Positions 20,117-28,402 of a DNA stretch of 64,000 nucleotides are shown piece after piece. The notes under the pieces were generated by a model. It was given only the letters and a program-made list of their open reading frames with translations. It made no database searches and was not told where the DNA came from. A program made the translations under genes and the position numbers. How positions within the stretch are numbered: position 1 is the first letter of the stretch; each line of letters begins with the position of its first letter. The stretch comes from Ensifer sp. LC163 (GTDB taxonomy: Bacteria; Pseudomonadota; Alphaproteobacteria; Rhizobiales; Rhizobiaceae): contig NZ_MBSS01000001.1 in assembly GCF_001695855.1 (NCBI RefSeq), positions 248,001 to 312,000 of the forward strand. Reading direction: 5' to 3'.

Positions 20117-20536
20117 ATGAACGCATCGGAACACATCGACCAGTTGATCGCAGGGATCACCGACTGGCGTGGTGAAACGCTCGCCAGCCTGCGCAAGATC
20201 ATCCTCGGAGCAGACAAGGAAATAGCAGAGGAATGGAAATGGATGGGAAGCCCGGTGTGGTCTCGCGATGGCATAATCGCCGTCGGCAATGCCCACAAAG
20301 ATAAGGTCAAGCTTACCTTCTCCCACGGCGCCAGCCTGCCGGACCCTGAAAATCTGTTCAACAACGGCCTCGGCGGCAAGGTGTGGCGCGCGATCGACGT
20401 CTTTGAAGGTGACGAGATCGACGAGCGCGCGCTGCAAAACCTCATCCGCGCCGCCATCGACTACAACCAGGCCAAGTCGAAGAAGAAAAAGCCTTCGGCC
20501 AGCCGGGCGAAGACGGCCAAAAGCAAGGACGCGTGA
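20117..20536 (+). CDS. DUF1801 domain protein
   Basis: 139 residues. The DUF1801 core (about 5-115) shows the typical WKWMGSPVWSRDG and KVKLTFSHGASLPDPENLFNNGLGGKVWRAI. A lysine-rich tail (KSKKKKPSASRAKTAKSKDA) could bind nucleic acid. The biochemical role of the family is unknown. ATG 20117 follows GGAGGACCGAGAGCCA; the longer frame from 20036 would begin inside repeat copy F and is rejected. Confidence 0.85.
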   Translation: MNASEHIDQLIAGITDWRGETLASLRKIILGADKEIAEEWKWMGSPVWSRDGIIAVGNAHKDKVKLTFSHGASLPDPENLFNNGLGGKVWRAIDVFEGDEIDERALQNLIRAAIDYNQAKSKKKKPSASRAKTAKSKDA

Positions 20537-20641
20537 CGCCGCCGCCTCCTTGCACGCATCGACCCGACCTGCCGCTTCGCCAAGCACGAGACGGCAGGCG
20601 TGGTTCGAACACGCGCCGCGCCGTTTCGACGTCGCGATCGA

Positions 20642-21874
20642 TCAGTGGCCGCCGAGCACCAATGTCTGCACCGGCAGCATCACCGCCTGCATGCGGAGAA
20701 TCATCGCATGCACCAGGCCGACCGCGTCGACCACATGCAGATAGAACCAGCGCAGCGTGCTCGTGCCCGGCGCTTCCATCTCGTCATGACTGTTGGTGTA
20801 GGCGTTGGCGATGCAACTGCTGCCGGGCGGAACGTCATCGAGCACGCCGGGGTAAAGCGGCTCCATGACCACGGTGAGTGTGCCGGGCTTTGATATCTGC
20901 GTGACGTCGATGAGTTGATCGCTGGCTCTCACCTGTCCGGAGGCGATCACCTCCTGCACCTCTGTGACGACAAGGGGGATGATGGTGAAGGGCTTGCCGA
21001 CGCAGGTGGCCTCTCCGATCATGCCGACCTTCATCACCTGCGTCTCGATCTGCCCGAAGCCGGCAACCAACCGCGCCCGGCCGGCATCTTCAGGCACCAG
21101 AACGCCTGCCGGCCGCAAGAGCGGATTGACGACTTCGCCGACCCGGAGCGTGAACTGCTGCACCGTACCGGACACGCCGGCACGTACCGTGGTCTTGGTG
21201 ATATCGACCTCCGCCTGCTTCAGCGCCGCTTCCGCGCTTGACTTTTGCGAGGGCAGCAGGGACGAGATCTTCGTCTCCAGCGTCTGCTTGCTGGAAAGGG
21301 CAGCAGTGAGCGCGCCTTTGCGTCCTTCGAGCGCGACCTGCCGGCGTTCGATTTCGCGCCGCGCGACGACGTTGGGATTGAGCCGGTTCAGTTCCACCTG
21401 GGTGTCGTACTCGTCCTGAGCCTGCCGCACAGCCGCCTCTGCCTGCGTGATCGCGCCATCGGCGGCGACAAGCTCGGTGCGCGCAACGGTCATCTGTGCA
21501 TCGACCTCGGCGATCTGGCGGCGCGCGACCTCGGCGGTGGCCTCCTCCTCGGTGCTGTCGAGCTTGAAAAGGGGCTGGCCAGCCTGCACCTTCTCAAAGA
21601 GCGTGGCATAGATTTCCGTCACGCGGCCGCCTGCCTCCGGCAGGATCGCCACCGTACGAAACGCCGAGGTGACGCTCTTGGTCGACGGATGGAAATAGAA
21701 GATGAGCGTGATCAGCGAGATCGTCAGGATGATGCAGGCGGTGATACCCCAGCGCAGTTCGAACCACACCGAATAGAGGGTAATCTCGCGTCCGAACCGC
21801 TTGCCCTGGACATAGCGCCGAAAGAGATAATCCGGAAAGATCGTCAGGAGCGAGCAAAGCAGAAACTCGAACAT
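20642..21874 (-). CDS. HlyD-family membrane fusion protein
   Basis: 410 residues: a membrane segment near 44-62 (ITACIILTISLITLIFYF), a lipoyl domain (about 70-110), a long coiled-coil hairpin (about 110-225) and a barrel domain. N-terminal residues 1-20 are also hydrophobic. The layout and C-terminus resemble the E. coli YiaV/YibH type rather than MacA. It starts 3 bases after the upstream small membrane gene, with a ribosome site (GGAAGGGAGGG) inside that gene's end, so the two are coupled. No ABC or RND pump gene is adjacent. Confidence 0.85.
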   Translation of the reverse strand: MFEFLLCSLLTIFPDYLFRRYVQGKRFGREITLYSVWFELRWGITACIILTISLITLIFYFHPSTKSVTSAFRTVAILPEAGGRVTEIYATLFEKVQAGQPLFKLDSTEEEATAEVARRQIAEVDAQMTVARTELVAADGAITQAEAAVRQAQDEYDTQVELNRLNPNVVARREIERRQVALEGRKGALTAALSSKQTLETKISSLLPSQKSSAEAALKQAEVDITKTTVRAGVSGTVQQFTLRVGEVVNPLLRPAGVLVPEDAGRARLVAGFGQIETQVMKVGMIGEATCVGKPFTIIPLVVTEVQEVIASGQVRASDQLIDVTQISKPGTLTVVMEPLYPGVLDDVPPGSSCIANAYTNSHDEMEAPGTSTLRWFYLHVVDAVGLVHAMILRMQAVMLPVQTLVLGGH

Positions 21875-21877
21875 GTA

Positions 21878-22366
21878 TCACGCCCTCCCTTCCACCGATT
21901 GAACTGGCGACGACTGATCTGGCGACGATTGACTGGCCGATGCTTTCGGCTCGCTCGCCACCGGGTCCGTCGCCATGCCCCCCGGCTCAGCCATAGTCGA
22001 CTGATCGACCTTGCCCGCAATCCGCTCGAGCGAGCGGGAGATTGACGAGAGCGGCGAGGAGAAATCGGGCAGATCGATCAGCGCCAGGATCAGCGCCGCG
22101 ATCCAGAAGATGTTGTTGTGGGTGAACAGGGAGATCAGCCCCAGAACCGCCACCAGCTCGTATTGGGTCTTGTGGCTCTTGTGCGCCAGCGTCTCGGGCA
22201 GAGAATGCAGCCGCAGATAGAAGGTACCGACCGCGAAGATCGCAACCACCAGAAAGATGACGACGAAATTGAATAGAAGGTCGGTTTCACCGGGTGCGGT
22301 GATGAAGACCGGCAGGTGCTCGATGGCCTTGGGATGCGCTAATTCTGCCAACTCCGTCTCCCCCAA
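21878..22366 (-). CDS. Small two-helix membrane protein, partner of HlyD protein
   Basis: Up to 162 residues. Two hydrophobic segments (about 31-51 and 70-97, LVAVLGLISLFTHNNIFWIA) are followed by a Ser/Pro/Gln-rich soluble tail. The GLISLFT...FWIA segment is reminiscent of DUF3302 proteins (YiaW/YibI) that pair with YiaV/YibH; this is a weak, by-eye match. The frame opens with TTG at 22366; a TTG at 22351 behind GGAGACGGAG is an alternative. It is the first gene of a two-gene operon with the HlyD protein. Confidence 0.65.
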   Translation of the reverse strand: MGETELAELAHPKAIEHLPVFITAPGETDLLFNFVVIFLVVAIFAVGTFYLRLHSLPETLAHKSHKTQYELVAVLGLISLFTHNNIFWIAALILALIDLPDFSSPLSSISRSLERIAGKVDQSTMAEPGGMATDPVASEPKASASQSSPDQSSPVQSVEGRA

Positions 22367-22694
22367 CGCAGATCAGTTCATCGCCCGTTACGCCGCGTCC
22401 GAACGGATTCAGGCGGCATGCTCGAGGCTCTTGTTCCCAGATATGCCGCCGTCCCGACCGCTGCACACTCTCGGGCGACATGCATTATATCAGATGGTTA
22501 GCATACAATTGATGCTTGTAAAGAAAAGTCTTTCTTGCCGCGTAGCCGATCACGGTTGTTATCAATCGGCCGCATCCGGGCTGAGCTGCCGATCTCTGCA
22601 ACGCGCCATCCGTCAACGCGCCGCAAGGCGATCCGTGCCTTGCAACGGCGCGTCCCTCGCCCGCGCTGCTCAACCAGCCGCCGTTGCCGCGACG
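22367..22694. other. Intergenic region upstream of HlyD pair
   Basis: 328 bases with AT-richer patches near 22480-22560 that may hold the promoter of the HlyD pair. No gene, repeat or clear promoter was recognised. Confidence 0.35.
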
Positions 22695-23969
22695 CTATTG
22701 CCCGTCGCGCAAGGTTTCCTTCTGGGTGATCAGCCGGGCGCTGTGCTGGCCGCTGAGATAGGTCCAGAACCAGCTCCAGGCGACGGCAAAACGACTGCGC
22801 GTGCCGATGAGGAAGTAGATATGGGCAATGCCCCAGATCCACCAGGCAAGCGCGCCCTTGAGCTTGAACGGACCGAAATCGATGATCGCCGCCCGCCGGC
22901 CGATCGTCGCCAGGCTGCCCTGGTGACGGTAGCGAAAATCGCCGGGCGGCTTGCCGCCGGCAAGGCGCGCGCGGATAACCTTGGCGACATAGGCGCCCTG
23001 CTGCTTGGCGGCCGGCGCGATGCCCGGCACCGGCTTGCCGCCGTCATAGGTCACGGCGGCCGTATCGCCGATGACGAAGATATCGTCATGACCGGGCGCC
23101 TGCAGATCGGCGCCGACGATCGCGCGGCCGGCCCGGTCCTCTGCAATGCCCAGCCAGCGGGCGGCGGGCGACGCCTGGACGCCGGCCGCCCAGACGAGTG
23201 TACGGCTGGCGACGAAGCTTTCGCCGATCGTCACGCCTTCAGCAGTGCAGGCCGTCACCGGCGTTCCGGTCCTCACCTCCACGCCCAGCCTTTCCAGTTC
23301 GCGCTTGGCATAATCGGACAGGCCCTCGCTGAAGGCTGCCAGAATGCGCGGCCCCGCCTCCACCAGCATCACCCGGGCCTGACGCGTATCGATGCGGCGA
23401 AACTCGGCCGGCAGCGTACTATGGGCCATTTCGGCGATGATGCCGGCAAGCTCGACGCCGGTCGGCCCGGCGCCGATCACCGTGAAGGTCAGAAGCGCCT
23501 CGCGAACGGCGCGGTCCTCCTCGAGTTCCGCCTGCTCGAAGGCAAGCAGCACGCGGCGGCGAATGGTAGTCGCATCCTCCAGCGTCTTCAGCCCCGGCGC
23601 CACCGGCTCCCATTCGTCATGGCCGAAATAGGCATGCGTCGCGCCGGTGGCGATCACCAGCGTATCGTAGCCGATCGCCTGCCCACCCCTAAGCGTCACG
23701 GCTTTGGCGGTAGCATCCACGCCGGTCACCTCGCCCAGAAGCGTCGTCACCTCCGGCCGGTCGCGATAGAGATGGCGGATCGGCCAGGCGATCTCGGAAG
23801 TGGCGATCAGCGTGGTTGCGACCTGGTAGAGCAGCGGCTGGAACAGATGGTGGTTTCGCCGGTCGATCAGCGTGATGCGCACCGGCGCGCCCGCAAGCCC
23901 GTTGACGAGCTGCAGCCCGCCAAATCCTCCACCGACAACGACGACATGATGCCTGTCCTGCATGGCCAT
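22695..23969 (-). CDS. ndh: Type II NADH dehydrogenase / NAD(P)-FAD oxidoreductase
   Basis: Single-subunit, non-proton-pumping quinone-reducing dehydrogenase, peripheral on the inner membrane; about 424 residues. FAD-binding VVVGGGFGGLQLV lies near the N-terminus, the NADH-binding TVIGAGPTGVELAG in the middle, FVIGDTAAV is the second FAD motif, and the C-terminus has the amphipathic WWIWGIAHIYFLIG membrane region. The start ATG 23969 (or 23963) replaces a longer frame. It stands alone. Carotenoid-type oxidoreductases share the fold, but the C-terminus favours NDH-2. Confidence 0.92.
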   Translation of the reverse strand: MAMQDRHHVVVVGGGFGGLQLVNGLAGAPVRITLIDRRNHHLFQPLLYQVATTLIATSEIAWPIRHLYRDRPEVTTLLGEVTGVDATAKAVTLRGGQAIGYDTLVIATGATHAYFGHDEWEPVAPGLKTLEDATTIRRRVLLAFEQAELEEDRAVREALLTFTVIGAGPTGVELAGIIAEMAHSTLPAEFRRIDTRQARVMLVEAGPRILAAFSEGLSDYAKRELERLGVEVRTGTPVTACTAEGVTIGESFVASRTLVWAAGVQASPAARWLGIAEDRAGRAIVGADLQAPGHDDIFVIGDTAAVTYDGGKPVPGIAPAAKQQGAYVAKVIRARLAGGKPPGDFRYRHQGSLATIGRRAAIIDFGPFKLKGALAWWIWGIAHIYFLIGTRSRFAVAWSWFWTYLSGQHSARLITQKETLRDGQ

Positions 23970-24621
23970 GATCCCGATTTGACTTTTCTCAAATGTGGGA
24001 CAGCAGCGCGCCAACACAACCGTCGGCTTTGTATGTCACCCTTGCAAAATCGATGATGGCGTTTGCTACGGCACTGCAATAGTGTGGTTGGCTATCGGGG
24101 CCAGACCCTGCGCCGGAGCCGTCGCCGACCTTCCGGCACCGTCACTCCATCGACACGCCGCTGCCGTCACGAAACCCAATCAAAAACATCTCGCGTAATG
24201 TCGTGCGATCGCGCGTTTGCACACGTCGCGATGCGGCAGGAGCGGTGTCGGCCGCAAGCTCACCGGTGCGAGACGACAGGCACGCCATCATTGCGCAGCT
24301 GAGGCGGCAAAAGCCGTCCCCCTCAGATTGCTGACGGCAAATCATGTATCTTGCACCACCGAGCGTTACGCTGTGCGGCGGAACGTTGAAAACCCAAGCT
24401 CACTGATGCTGACATAGGCGCAGTTAAGTACTCAAGGACCCTGGAATAAACGCGACGTATCGGTTTCCAGAAGAATTCTGCACGGATCGTTTCCTTGTAA
24501 GACGAATTCGGCCGTCCGATGCCGACGCTATCTTCGCTGGTTGGGCTACTGATCGTGAAGTGACGAAATATCCGACCTGGCGTCCGGATGCCGACGTTTC
24601 CCGACCGTCCACCGCCGATCC
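23970..24621. other. Gene-free intergenic region
   Basis: About 650 bases. Short open frames exist on both strands (for example minus 24323-24625), but none has a ribosome site, family motif or coding-like composition. No repeat copy was seen. Confidence 0.4.
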
Positions 24622-25146
24622 TCACCCCTTCTCAGAGCCGGCCTGCGTTGCATGAAGGAGATTGTCGCGCAACTTCACCACCGTTTGCTGCACGACCGGA
24701 AAATCATCCCCGAGGCCGATCGCATCCGTCAGCGCTGCACCAGGGTCTGTTTCGACCAGCTTGCGGCCGGCCGGCGTCAGCGTCACGCGGACCTGCCGTT
24801 CGTCGGCCGGATCGCGCCGGCGTTGCAGATAGCCCTCGGATTCGAGTTTCTTGAGGATGGGCGTCAGCGTGTTCGACTCGAGAAAAAGCTTCTCGCCAAG
24901 CGTGCCCACGGTCTGGCCGTCTTCCTCGGAAAGCGCCACCATCGCCACGTACTGGGTATAGGTCAGACCGAGCTTGTCCAGGATCGGCTTGTACGCGCGA
25001 CCGAAGGCAAGGTTGGCGGAGTAGATCGCAAAGCACAGAAAGTTCGAAAGTTTCCTGCCGCCGTCTTCGGCTTGCGGTGAGGAAGGTCCGGTCGTCTCCG
25101 CACCTTTCGCTGCTGGGGATGTGGGCATGGGCATATCCTCTTCCAT
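24622..25146 (-). CDS. ohrR: OhrR, MarR-family organic peroxide sensor
   Basis: Repressor of ohr that is inactivated when its reactive cysteine is oxidised by organic hydroperoxides. The sensing Cys38 lies in NFLCFAIYSANLAFGRAYKPIL, the OhrR hallmark. The winged helix (about 75-120, LGEKLFLESNTLTPILKKLESEGYL and RRRDPADERQVRV) follows. At 174 residues it has an N-terminal extension compared with typical OhrR; ATGs at codons 5 and 7 are alternative starts. It is divergent from ohr, with repeated operator-like sites between. Confidence 0.95.
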   Translation of the reverse strand: MEEDMPMPTSPAAKGAETTGPSSPQAEDGGRKLSNFLCFAIYSANLAFGRAYKPILDKLGLTYTQYVAMVALSEEDGQTVGTLGEKLFLESNTLTPILKKLESEGYLQRRRDPADERQVRVTLTPAGRKLVETDPGAALTDAIGLGDDFPVVQQTVVKLRDNLLHATQAGSEKG

Positions 25147-25170
25147 TGTCCTCGCTGTCCATCCCTATAT

Positions 25171-25256
25171 AAATCGTATCCGATTAAATCGCAACGGTAT
25201 TGACATCCGGATCGAGCCCGCATATTTACATCGCATCCGATTGAAGCGGATACGCT
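25171..25256. promoter_or_regulatory. Repeated operator-like sites in ohrR-ohr intergenic region
   Basis: The 13-mer ATCGTATCCGATT (25173-25185) recurs as ATCGCATCCGATT (25230-25242), followed by the inverted half AGCGGATACGCT (25245-25256). Two spaced copies between divergent regulator and target fit OhrR binding. The first site with its flank, AAATCGTATCCGATT, differs by one base from the core of the RIME-like P2 palindrome. Confidence 0.6.
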
Positions 25257-25282
25257 AAAAATTAACCAGAAAGGATACCACC

Positions 25283-25678
25283 ATGACCGAGAAGCTTCTT
25301 TTCACCGGCAAGACCCACAACACCGGCGGCCGCAACGGCGGCACGCGCAGCAGCGACGGCATGCTCGACCTCAAGCTGGCGCAACCGCACCCGGCCGCCG
25401 AGAACCTCTTCGGCGCTGCCTGGTCCGCCTGCTATATCGGCGCGATCGAGGTCGCCGCCCTGCAGAGAAAGATCAAGCTTCCGGCAGGCCTGGCGGTCGA
25501 CACCGAGATCGATCTGAACGTCGATGACGGTTCCTACTTCCTGGGGGCTCGGCTCAATGTCAGCCTGCCGGAGCTGGACCGCGACGTCGCCCACGAGCTG
25601 ATCCATGCTGCCCACGACATCTGCCCCTATTCCAAGGCGACACGCGGCAACATCGATGTCGAGACCAACCTCGTCTGA
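25283..25678 (+). CDS. ohr: Organic hydroperoxide resistance protein Ohr
   Basis: Thiol peroxidase of the Ohr/OsmC family, reducing organic and lipid hydroperoxides in the cytoplasm. 131 residues. Peroxidatic Cys50 (WSACYIGAIE) and resolving Cys114 (HDICPYSKATRGN) are both present, with the C-terminal NIDVETNLV. ATG 25283 follows AAGGATACCACC. It is paired with ohrR. A hairpin 125 bases downstream (25803-25826) may terminate it. Confidence 0.97.
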   Translation: MTEKLLFTGKTHNTGGRNGGTRSSDGMLDLKLAQPHPAAENLFGAAWSACYIGAIEVAALQRKIKLPAGLAVDTEIDLNVDDGSYFLGARLNVSLPELDRDVAHELIHAAHDICPYSKATRGNIDVETNLV

Positions 25679-26154
25679 GGCGGATCGTCTCTCCATTCGG
25701 CGAGAACCGTCGGCACATGCATGCAAATGAACCGGAACAATCGAAGGACGATCATGTCTGGCCCATCGCTATCGACAACACGATGGCCTGGTTGCCAGCA
25801 CAGGGCGGCCCCGGAAGGGGCCGCCCAAGCCCTCCATGTCAAGCTTGCGGTTGCCTAGGGATAGGCGCTTCGCACCCGAGCCCTCACCCAAGCTCACCAT
25901 TTCATCCCTGTCGCGACTGTTGGTGAAACAGCCAACGCCACCGGGTGAAATTCGCCGTGGAAATCACCCCGAAGTTCAGCCACGGCAGAACTGGCCACCG
26001 AATGTATTATCTTCGAATTAATCCGAAGTGATGGCAGAAATATCTTTCGGATACACAGATAAAAAACAGCCACATTCGTAGCATCATTGAAATGAACGCC
26101 ACCAAACGCAGATATGTACTTAGCTCTTACTTTTGACCCACAAGGGAGGGCATC
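25679..26154. other. Intergenic region with hairpin and AT-rich tail
   Basis: 475 bases. The left part holds the GC-rich hairpin at 25803-25826. The right part (about 25960-26140) is AT-richer, contains a loose inverted pair ATCCGAA...TTCGGAT (about 26021-26053), and probably carries the promoter of the small gene at 26155. Confidence 0.4.
25803..25826. terminator. GC-rich hairpin downstream of ohr
   Basis: Perfect 10-bp stem GGGCGGCCCC/GGGGCCGCCC with loop GGAA and no T-tract. Terminator role inferred. Confidence 0.5.
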
Positions 26155-26418
26155 ATGCCTACCGTCATGGTCTATCACGATGTCAAAGACGCCAAACACT
26201 GGCTCGCTTCACCTCTCCGCAAGCAGATACTCGAACCCATCGGCGTCACGAACATTCGCACCTTTGTAGACCGCCAGGCGTCCAACCGGGTCGGCTTGGT
26301 CATGGACGTTGCCGACATGGCCAAACTGGACGCCTTCATGCAAACCAAAGCGGCAGCGGATGCGATGGCGCATGACGGCGTGCTGCCGGAAACCCTGGTG
26401 TTCCTCGTTCAATCCTAG
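26155..26418 (+). CDS. Small cytoplasmic protein, ferredoxin-fold-like
   Basis: 87 residues, family not firmly recognised. The pattern of alternating beta strands and helices (PTVMVYHDV..., IRTFVDRQASNRVGLVMDVADMAKLDAFM, LPETLVFLV) suggests a dimeric alpha-beta barrel subunit like antibiotic-biosynthesis-monooxygenase proteins. ATG 26155 has AAGGGAGGG at ideal spacing. A similar-sized protein of comparable layout follows at 26590, so they may be a functional pair. Confidence 0.75.
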   Translation: MPTVMVYHDVKDAKHWLASPLRKQILEPIGVTNIRTFVDRQASNRVGLVMDVADMAKLDAFMQTKAAADAMAHDGVLPETLVFLVQS

Positions 26419-26589
26419 CAATCGACGCCTCGCTGAGCCGGAACGGTTTTGCGGCTTCCATGACCAAGCCTCGGCACTGCAAAGCATCCCAAACGTGTTC
26501 CGAATTGGCTTTCTCCGCCCTGGATCAGATGCGTCCCGGACAGGACGCATGTCTCAAGCAGCTTTGGAAATACTACGCGGGAGGATGAT

Positions 26590-26859
26590 ATGACGACATT
26601 GTTCGTGAGGCACGAGGTCTCCGATTACGCGGCCTGGCGCCGTGTGTACGACGCATTTTCGCCCATGCAAAAGGCAAACGGGGTTCTGGCGGAGGCGGTT
26701 TATCAAGCCGCCGACAATCCCAACGATGTGACGGTAACGCATGAATTTGCGACGCTGGAAGCGGCTCAGGCATTCGGCAAGCTGGACGAGTTGAAGGCAG
26801 CGATGCGCCAAGGCGGCGTGCTGGGCACACCAGCCGTATGGTTTGCCAACAAGGCGTGA
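26590..26859 (+). CDS. Small ferredoxin-fold-like protein
   Basis: 89 residues. Start TTLFVRHEVSDYAAWRRVYDAF is typical of dimeric alpha-beta barrel proteins of the monooxygenase/cyclase type; the rest (ADNPNDVTVTHEFATLEAAQAF) fits the same fold. No catalytic residue can be named. ATG 26590 follows GGGAGGATGAT. It lies 171 bases after the related small gene, same strand. Confidence 0.78.
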   Translation: MTTLFVRHEVSDYAAWRRVYDAFSPMQKANGVLAEAVYQAADNPNDVTVTHEFATLEAAQAFGKLDELKAAMRQGGVLGTPAVWFANKA

Positions 26860-27043
26860 AGAAACCGGAAATGACATCTGCTTGGTCGGCCGGCCTCCGG
26901 AGCGCAGCAAACGCTCTTGCGCAAGGCCGCAGTCATGGCAACAGCGCATTCAGTTGCGTGTTCTCCGCCACTTGCGCCCGCATGGATCGTCGCTCGCAAA
27001 GCAGAGATTGCCTGACCTGATCATGCGGCCGGGTAGCCCCGCA

Positions 27044-27741
27044 TTACCCCGCCTGCGCCAGCGCCGGCTCGAAGCCGATCTCGTCAACGGTTCCCACCAG
27101 TATGATCTCGTCGCCGAGCGACCATTCGGCCGCCCGCGCCGCCATGCGCGCCGGCACTCTTTCCGAGCCGCCCGGCCCCGGCGGCACATCATAGGTGGCG
27201 TGCGCATCATGGGCGAGGATCACCTTACAGCGCCGCGCGTCAAATATGACGCGCAAAGGACGCTGTAACGCTTTAAACTTGCTGCATAATTTTATCCTTA
27301 AATCGGATCCGATTTAAGGAATTATGCAGTAAAGCCGATATCCATCACCCGGCGCGCCGTTGCCGCCAGGCACATTTCCGACAGCATGCCGCAGATCGCG
27401 AGGGTTTCGACCCTGTGCCTCCTCAGTTGCGCCTCGAGATCGGTGCCGTCAAAGCCATCGTCGACAGACTTGCGCACGACCGTTTCACCGGGCCTTGCAT
27501 CGAAGAACAGCTGCCAGCCGTCCGTGCCCGGCTCATCCGGGGTGCCCTCGGGCGCGTCGTTCTGCAGGAACAAGACGGGGGCTTCCCTCTCCCGCGCCCG
27601 CTCCAGCAGCCGACCGACGGCCCGCTGCAGCGACAGGTGATCCGGCACCGCATCCCCGCCCGAGATGAAGGCGCGCTGCACATCGACGACCAAAAGCGCC
27701 TGCGCCAGTTTGACGTCGTTCTCGCTCACCGCCTCAATCAT
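27044..27741 (-). pseudogene. Isochorismatase-family hydrolase gene split by a RIME-like insertion
   Basis: The 5' part (27741-27330) encodes the start of a cysteine hydrolase with the whole catalytic triad: D20 (LLVVDVQRAF), K91 (VRKSVDDGF), C124 (GMLSEMCLAATARR). After MDIGF the frame enters repeat copy G and stops two codons later (TA then TAA, from the repeat). Beyond the repeat the missing C-terminus resumes as VILAHDAHATYDVP...AEWSLGDEIILV, ending at 27044. Joined, the two parts make a normal-length family member. The 5' end overlaps the Lrp stop (ATGA), so the pair was an operon. A restart on a TTG inside the repeat is possible but has no clear ribosome site. Confidence 0.85.
27226..27329 (+). 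repeat. RIME-like repeat copy G (full), inside a coding sequence
   Basis: Practically identical to copy A: P1 27226-27267, P2 about 27282-27327, arms GCATAATT/AATTATGC. It interrupts the isochorismatase gene between the codons for GF and the resumed VILAHD. Near identity to copy A suggests recent movement or gene conversion. Confidence 0.92.
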
Positions 27742-28202
27742 TCCGCATAATCGACCGGCACCGCCGTGCCGCTCTTCAGGATTTCCATCGAGATCGAAGC
27801 GGAAACGTCGAAGAGCTCCACCTTGCGCACGATCTGCTTGTAGACCACATCGTAATGCTCGACCCGCGGCAACACGACCTTGACGATATAGTCGTAGTTT
27901 CCGGTCAGTCGGTGCGCCTCGACAATCTCGGGAATGTCGCTGATCGCCCGCCGGAAGGTCTCGATCCACTCGTCGGAGTGATGCGCAGTCTTGATCATCG
28001 CGAACACGGTGGTCGGCACGCCCATGCGCTCGCGGTCGAGAACGACGATGCGCTTGGCGATATAGCCCGCCTCCTCCAGCCGCTGGATGCGGCGCGAACA
28101 GGCGGAAAGCGAAAGGTTCACCCGGTCGGCAAGTTCGCCGACCGCCATGCTCCCATCCTGCTGCAACAGCGCCAAAAGCTTCCTGTCACGCTCATCCAGC
28201 AC
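27738..28202 (-). CDS. Lrp/AsnC family transcriptional regulator
   Basis: 154 residues from GTG 28202, which has GGGAG eight bases upstream; a longer frame exists but exceeds the family length. Winged helix (about 1-60: LDERDRKLLALLQQDGSMAVGELADRV..., SACSRRIQRLEEAGYI) and RAM ligand domain follow. Its stop overlaps the ATG of the isochorismatase gene (ATGA), implying translational coupling. The divergent neighbour is aspartate racemase at 28403, a probable target. Confidence 0.9.
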   Translation of the reverse strand: MLDERDRKLLALLQQDGSMAVGELADRVNLSLSACSRRIQRLEEAGYIAKRIVVLDRERMGVPTTVFAMIKTAHHSDEWIETFRRAISDIPEIVEAHRLTGNYDYIVKVVLPRVEHYDVVYKQIVRKVELFDVSASISMEILKSGTAVPVDYAE

Positions 28203-28402
28203 GCTCACCACTCCCACTTCATCGATATGCCACGCTGCATGTTTGCATAACATTGCTCTCCAGCGCAATTGGATCGCGTCAAAATACCGTCCTCGCGCCA
28301 TCAAAGCGAACCATTGCCGATGAAGGTCCGGCATAGTGTCCGCATCGAACAACAGCTGGCCGCATCTCGATGCGGATGGCGACAGGATCAGGGAAACAGA
28401 CG

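Noticed and set aside
22257-24056. 599-codon plus-strand frame opposite ndh
   Set aside because: Dinucleotide-binding motifs on the minus strand are decisive.
24323-24625. 100-codon minus-strand frame in the ndh-ohrR gap
   Set aside because: No ribosome site, no motif, overlaps the 3' end of ohrR by a few bases; treated as chance.
27230-27256. Functional restart of the isochorismatase 3' part on the repeat
   Set aside because: The only in-frame start in the repeat is a TTG with no convincing ribosome site, and the fragment lacks the catalytic residues.
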